Shown: positions 60,549-64,000 of the stretch, piece by piece
Position numbering within the stretch: the stretch's first letter is position 1
Layout of the letters: the number at the start of each line of letters is the position of its first letter
Source: Streptomyces cathayae
Lineage (GTDB): Bacteria > Actinomycetota > Actinomycetes > Streptomycetales > Streptomycetaceae
Direction: 5' to 3'
DNA: 64,000 bases
Assembly (NCBI RefSeq): GCF_029760955.1
Contig: NZ_CP121682.1
Span: forward strand, 7,210,501-7,274,500
Notes under the pieces: generated by a model
Told to the model about the DNA's origin: nothing
What the model saw: only the letters and a program-made list of their open reading frames with translations
Databases searched by the model: none
Translations under genes and position numbers: made by a program

Positions 60549-63500
60549 AGCAGATGCAGCGGGGCGGCCGACACCCCGGCCCGTTCCACGGCCTCCCAGT
60601 AGGCCAGGGACACCCCGGCGTCCACCAGGCCGTGCACCAGCGGCAGTTCCTGACCGGCCGCGTGCAGCAGGGACTCGGCACGGCAGGACGCCAGGGTGCC
60701 CTCGATCCAGGGCTGAGCGAGATAGCCGGCCGCCGCCACGGCCGGCAGGTCCTCGGCGACCTGCCGGTCGGTGCGGCCGACATGCAGCAGCCCGCCGCCC
60801 AGCACCAGCACGTCCTCGTGTTCCCGCATACGGGTAAGGGCCCGCTCGGTGTCGAAGCAGTGCGGGAAGGAGTCGTCGACCACGATGGCCCCCGGCCGCA
60901 GCCGGCCGACGTCGAGCACCGCGGTGGCGCCGCTCACCGCCGTCACCAGCAGGTCCGCACCGTGGACCGCGTCCGGCAGCACCCGCTCCGACTCCGCCAC
61001 CTCGACGCCGCCCGCACCGGCCAGCCCACGTTCTTGCAACCGCCGTCCCAGCGCGGCCAGTCGTGGTCCGCTGCCCCGCACGTCGCACAGCAGCAGACGC
61101 CGGGGAGGCCGGGCGGCCAGGGACAGCAGCAGTTCCAGGGAGGAGGCACCGATCGAACCCAGCCCGGCGAACGCCACGTCGAGATCCGAGAGATTCCGGC
61201 CCGTGGCCTCGAGCGCCGCGTGCACCGTCCTGACCACCGCCACCACCGTCGCCGCGTGCCCCGTCGTCACGGCCGCCGGATGGCTCCCGGACCGCAGCAC
61301 GTCGAAGCCGTATCCGGTCAGCGACGGAATCATCCCCGCCAGGGACACACAGCGCGCTCCCTGTGCGGCGGCGAGCGACACGGCACGGGTGGTGTGCCCC
61401 ACCAGCCCGCTGCCCGCCGCGAGTTCGTCGGCGAAGAGCGGAACGCAGACGAAACCGGACCGGCCCAGTGGCGTACGGACCGTCTCCAGCAGACGCGGGG
61501 CGCCGTCGGGGAACAGCAGGTCGCGCAGCTCGGCCCGCGGCAGTGCCGCCCCGGGCAGACCCGCCAGGCGCGCCAGATGGCCGGGAGCGGGCAAGTAGCC
61601 GACCAGGGCCGCGTCCATGGTGTCCCGGGTTCCGGGTCCATGACGGCCACCCGACGCGGCCCGGGTGAGACGTCGGCGCACCGCGTCGGCGAAACGGTCG
61701 AGCGTGCCTGGTGGGAACGCCGCAGCCGAGCCCCGGACCGTGACCCGCACCCCGTCCGTCTCGGGCCGTACCGCCATGAACACGTCCGTCGTGGCGGCGG
61801 GTGGCAGGAACGTACTGTCGCCCGACTCCCACGACAAGCGCAGCGTTTTGCCGTCCGCGGGGGCCAGCGCGGAGAAGTCGAGGAAGGTGAAGAAGAACTG
61901 CGAGGTCAGGGGAAGCCCGTCGGCGCTCCGGGGGAGCACGTCCTCATGGGTGCGTGCCTCCTCCGCCTCCGCCGCGACACGGCGGAGCGCACCGCCGAAG
62001 TCCCCTTCGGAAAGGGGCCCCTCGGAGGCCGGCCGTACGGGTACGGCCGTGGCGAACGGGCCGAAGACCCGGTGCGCGTCGGGCAGCGTTCCGTCCCGGC
62101 CGCTCACCGCCAGCCCCACGATCAGGTCCGGTCGGCCGGTCAGCGCCGCGAGCTCCTGGTAGTAGGCGGTCAGCAACGGCGCGTAGAGGGTGGTCCGCGC
62201 GCGTGCGGCGAGCGCCCGCAGTGCCGCCGTCGGGGAGGCTTTGAGGGTGAACTCCGCGGAGCGGAACACGATGTCGCGGTGGGCCCCGGTCCGCTCCTCC
62301 TCGCCGTTTCCGCCGACGGCGGTCCGCAGCACCGGCGGCCGGTACGGGGCGCACACCCGGGCCCGGCGTCGCTCCCGGGCCCGCCCGGCGACACCGGCCT
62401 GGTGCCCGGCCTGCGTCGAGGACCGGACGTGGTCACGGAAGTCGCCGCGCAGCGGCGGGAGCGGGGGCGTGGAGCTGCCGCCGGTCAGCCGGTCGTACAC
62501 CTCGGTCAGTTCCTGCGTCAGCAACGCCGCACTGTATCCGTCGCCGATGACATGGTGCGCGTGCACCAGCAGGACGTGCTCCTGTGGGGCCAGGCTCAGC
62601 ACCTGAAGCCGCACCAGCGGCCAGGCCCAGGGTTCGAGGCACCGTGCCGCCTCGGCGGCGGCCCGTTCGTCCACTTCGGCCGGGGTCGCGACCGTCGTGA
62701 AGGCGACCGGCAGACGCAGCGACGGCGGCAGTTCCTGCTGCACGGGCGGCCGAGTACCGGCCGGGAAGACGGTGCGCAGCATGCCGTGACGCTCCACCAG
62801 CAGGTCGACCGCGGCCTGGAAGGCATCGGGGTCCAGCGGTCCGGACAGCCGAAGCCGCGCCAGCCAGGTACCACCGCCCGGCGAGAGCTCCTCCGCGAGC
62901 AGGAAACCGCGTTGACCGGGCGTGACGGGGAACGGGGCCGTGCGGTCGTCCGCGGCCGGGGAAAGGGGAAGGGAAGGGGAAGGGGAAGCGGAACACGGCT
63001 TCACCGCATCGGCGTCGACCGCGTCGTCGACCGCGTCGTCGACCGCGTCGACGGCCGCGGAGAGTGCCGCGAGGGTGCGGTGACGGTAGATCACGGTCGG
63101 CCGGGGCAGCGGCGCCTGCAGCTCCGCGAGCCGGGAGAACACCCTCAGGACGAGCAGCGAGTCACCGCCCAGGTCGAAGAAGTCGTCCTCCCGGCGTACC
63201 GAGGCCACCTGAAGCACGTCGGACCAGATCTCCGCCATGCGCCGTTCGGTCACGGTGGCCGGGGGAGTCCCGCCACCGTCCGGCAACGCCGAACCTGCGG
63301 GGGAACCGTCCTGGACCGCCGTCGCGCCGGAGCCAGGGGCCGGACCGGCCAGTGCGAGGCGGTCGACCTTGCCGGTGCCGGTGAGGGGCAGTGTGTCAAG
63401 GCAGGTGATCCGGGCCGGGAGCATGTACGAGGGCAGGAGACCGGCCAGATACCGGCGCACCTCCCGGGTGTCCGGCCGGTCCGCCGCGGACCCGGGGGCG

Positions 63501-64000
63501 ACGAAGGCGAGCAGCTGCCCCTCCTGCGCGATCACCGCCGCCCGTGCGACGCCGGGACAGCCCTGGAGCGCCGCCTCGACCTCTCCCGGCTCCACCCGGT
63601 GCCCACGGATCTTCACCTGGTCGTCGATCCGGCCGAGGAAGTCCACGGTGCCGTCGGCCGACCGGCGTACCCGGTCTCCGCTGCGGTACCAGCGCCTCCC
63701 CGCCCGCAGGGTGAACGCCCGCCCGGTCAGCTCCGGTTCGCCCAGGTAACCGGGGGTCAGACCGGTGCCCGCGATGAGCAGTTCCCCCGGCTCGTCCGGC
63801 TCGCAGGGGGTGCCGTCGGCGCGGACCACCTCCAGGTCGGTGCCGGCCACAGGGCGTCCGATCGGCAGCTGCCGCACCTCGTCGCCGGGGCGGGAGTCGA
63901 TGACGTGGCAGGTGGCGTTGACGGTCGACTCGGTGGGCCCGTACAGATTGGCGATGCGCGCGCCGGTCCCGAACAGGTCGAACCAGCGGCGCACGTGGTC
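60515..64000 (-). CDS. NRPS C-terminal region: A-PCP-C fused to an acyl-ACP-reductase (AAR)-like domain
   Basis: 1161 codons are visible and the gene continues beyond the right end. In order: the last third of an adenylation domain (YGPTESTVNAT, WYRSGDRVR, GRIDDQVKIRGHRVEPGEVEAAL, LPLTGTGKVDRL), a carrier domain (DDFFDLGGDSLLVLRVFSRL), an acidic DAVD-repeat linker and a condensation domain (VHAHHVIGDGYSAALL). From about 61618 a ~367-residue domain resembles cyanobacterial AAR: LVGYLPAPGHLARLAG at its start, TTGHAATVVAVVRTVHAALE, Rossmann FAGLGSIGASS, VVDDSFPHCFDTERAL, VLGGGLLHVG and SCRAES with the catalytic-type Cys (codon 60683-60685). The order suggests reductive processing of a bound thioester. 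No second carrier or thioesterase is present after the C domain. Confidence 0.88.
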   Translation of the reverse strand, partial: DHVRRWFDLFGTGARIANLYGPTESTVNATCHVIDSRPGDEVRQLPIGRPVAGTDLEVVRADGTPCEPDEPGELLIAGTGLTPGYLGEPELTGRAFTLRAGRRWYRSGDRVRRSADGTVDFLGRIDDQVKIRGHRVEPGEVEAALQGCPGVARAAVIAQEGQLLAFVAPGSAADRPDTREVRRYLAGLLPSYMLPARITCLDTLPLTGTGKVDRLALAGPAPGSGATAVQDGSPAGSALPDGGGTPPATVTERRMAEIWSDVLQVASVRREDDFFDLGGDSLLVLRVFSRLAELQAPLPRPTVIYRHRTLAALSAAVDAVDDAVDDAVDADAVKPCSASPSPSLPLSPAADDRTAPFPVTPGQRGFLLAEELSPGGGTWLARLRLSGPLDPDAFQAAVDLLVERHGMLRTVFPAGTRPPVQQELPPSLRLPVAFTTVATPAEVDERAAAEAARCLEPWAWPLVRLQVLSLAPQEHVLLVHAHHVIGDGYSAALLTQELTEVYDRLTGGSSTPPLPPLRGDFRDHVRSSTQAGHQAGVAGRARERRRARVCAPYRPPVLRTAVGGNGEEERTGAHRDIVFRSAEFTLKASPTAALRALAARARTTLYAPLLTAYYQELAALTGRPDLIVGLAVSGRDGTLPDAHRVFGPFATAVPVRPASEGPLSEGDFGGALRRVAAEAEEARTHEDVLPRSADGLPLTSQFFFTFLDFSALAPADGKTLRLSWESGDSTFLPPAATTDVFMAVRPETDGVRVTVRGSAAAFPPGTLDRFADAVRRRLTRAASGGRHGPGTRDTMDAALVGYLPAPGHLARLAGLPGAALPRAELRDLLFPDGAPRLLETVRTPLGRSGFVCVPLFADELAAGSGLVGHTTRAVSLAAAQGARCVSLAGMIPSLTGYGFDVLRSGSHPAAVTTGHAATVVAVVRTVHAALEATGRNLSDLDVAFAGLGSIGASSLELLLSLAARPPRRLLLCDVRGSGPRLAALGRRLQERGLAGAGGVEVAESERVLPDAVHGADLLVTAVSGATAVLDVGRLRPGAIVVDDSFPHCFDTERALTRMREHEDVLVLGGGLLHVGRTDRQVAEDLPAVAAAGYLAQPWIEGTLASCRAESLLHAAGQELPLVHGLVDAGVSLAYWEAVERAGVSAAPLHLLGHTVGGAPAV
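63014..63049. repeat. 12-bp tandem repeat in the NRPS linker
   Basis: GTCGACCGCGTC occurs three times without mismatch. Read on the coding strand it encodes the acidic repeats (AVDD)n between the carrier and condensation domains. In-frame unit changes would lengthen or shorten the linker by four residues. Confidence 0.85.

Noticed and set aside
61618..61700. Separate gene start for the AAR-like enzyme at the ATG 61616-61618
   Set aside because: An ATG lies exactly at the domain start, so internal initiation is possible. However, the upstream NRPS frame runs in without a stop and no good ribosome site precedes it, so a fusion is the simpler reading.

Overview
The window is chromosomal DNA from a high-GC actinomycete, almost certainly a Streptomyces. 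The evidence is the strong G/C bias at third codon positions, frequent GTG starts, AGGAGG-type ribosome sites, ATGA-coupled operons, long GC-rich stem-loops between genes, a sortase substrate ending in LAETG, a streptogrisin-type protease, a perfect CebR-type operator (TGGGAGCGCTCCCA) and a modular NRPS. I see no rRNA, tRNA or CRISPR array, and no intact mobile element. The only transposon trace is a short transposase remnant at the left edge.

Layout. 1-4.4 kb: start of a Sua5/YrdC gene, transposase scrap, clade catalase, a DoxX-like membrane protein and a hemerythrin (oxidative-stress flavour). 4.4-15.5 kb: secreted streptogrisin-like protease with a chitin-binding tail, a very large CtpI-like P-type ATPase with its small upstream partner, an Rv1733c-like membrane protein, and a SulP anion transporter followed by an ArsR regulator. 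15.5-24.5 kb: methyltransferase, flavin reductase, YihY/BrkB protein, a GNAT acetyltransferase behind a CebR box, a DUF1996 sortase-anchored protein, an MMPL-transporter remnant, a GAF-PAS-GAF-SpoIIE phosphatase and an AMIN-like secreted protein. 24.6-29.2 kb: an operon-like run of an MpaB/DUF2236 oxygenase, SRPBCC protein, phytoene-desaturase-like FAD enzyme, small helical protein and SDR, joined by 8-bp and 4-bp overlaps.

29.2-39.8 kb: CbiZ, a graveyard of DUF6745, STM4012 and STM4011 remnants, phosphoglucomutase, a cupin, a two-gene glycosyltransferase unit and a DUF2264 protein translationally coupled to the last ~95 codons of a 2-hydroxyacid dehydrogenase. 39.9-47.7 kb: a solitary cytochrome oxidase subunit I, an L,D-transpeptidase-like lipoprotein, and three genes broken by frameshifts in short G/C runs (MASE1, SpoIIE, secreted hydrolase with discoidin tail). 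47.7-52.6 kb: a divergent glycerolipid module (GlpD-TetR versus alkyl-DHAP-synthase-like FAD enzyme and diacylglycerol-kinase-like enzyme). 52.6-60.5 kb: DoxX protein and HTH regulator sharing an inverted repeat, alpha/beta hydrolase, cytochrome P450, GH16-ricin glucanase and a TerB protein.

The right edge, 60.5-64 kb, holds the most unusual object. It is the C-terminal part of an NRPS (A-PCP-C) fused in frame to a complete, ~367-residue domain that looks like the cyanobacterial acyl-ACP reductase (AAR). The Rossmann glycine motif and the position of the catalytic Cys are conserved, which suggests reductive, aldehyde-forming chemistry on a peptidyl or acyl thioester. The gene runs off the right end of the window.
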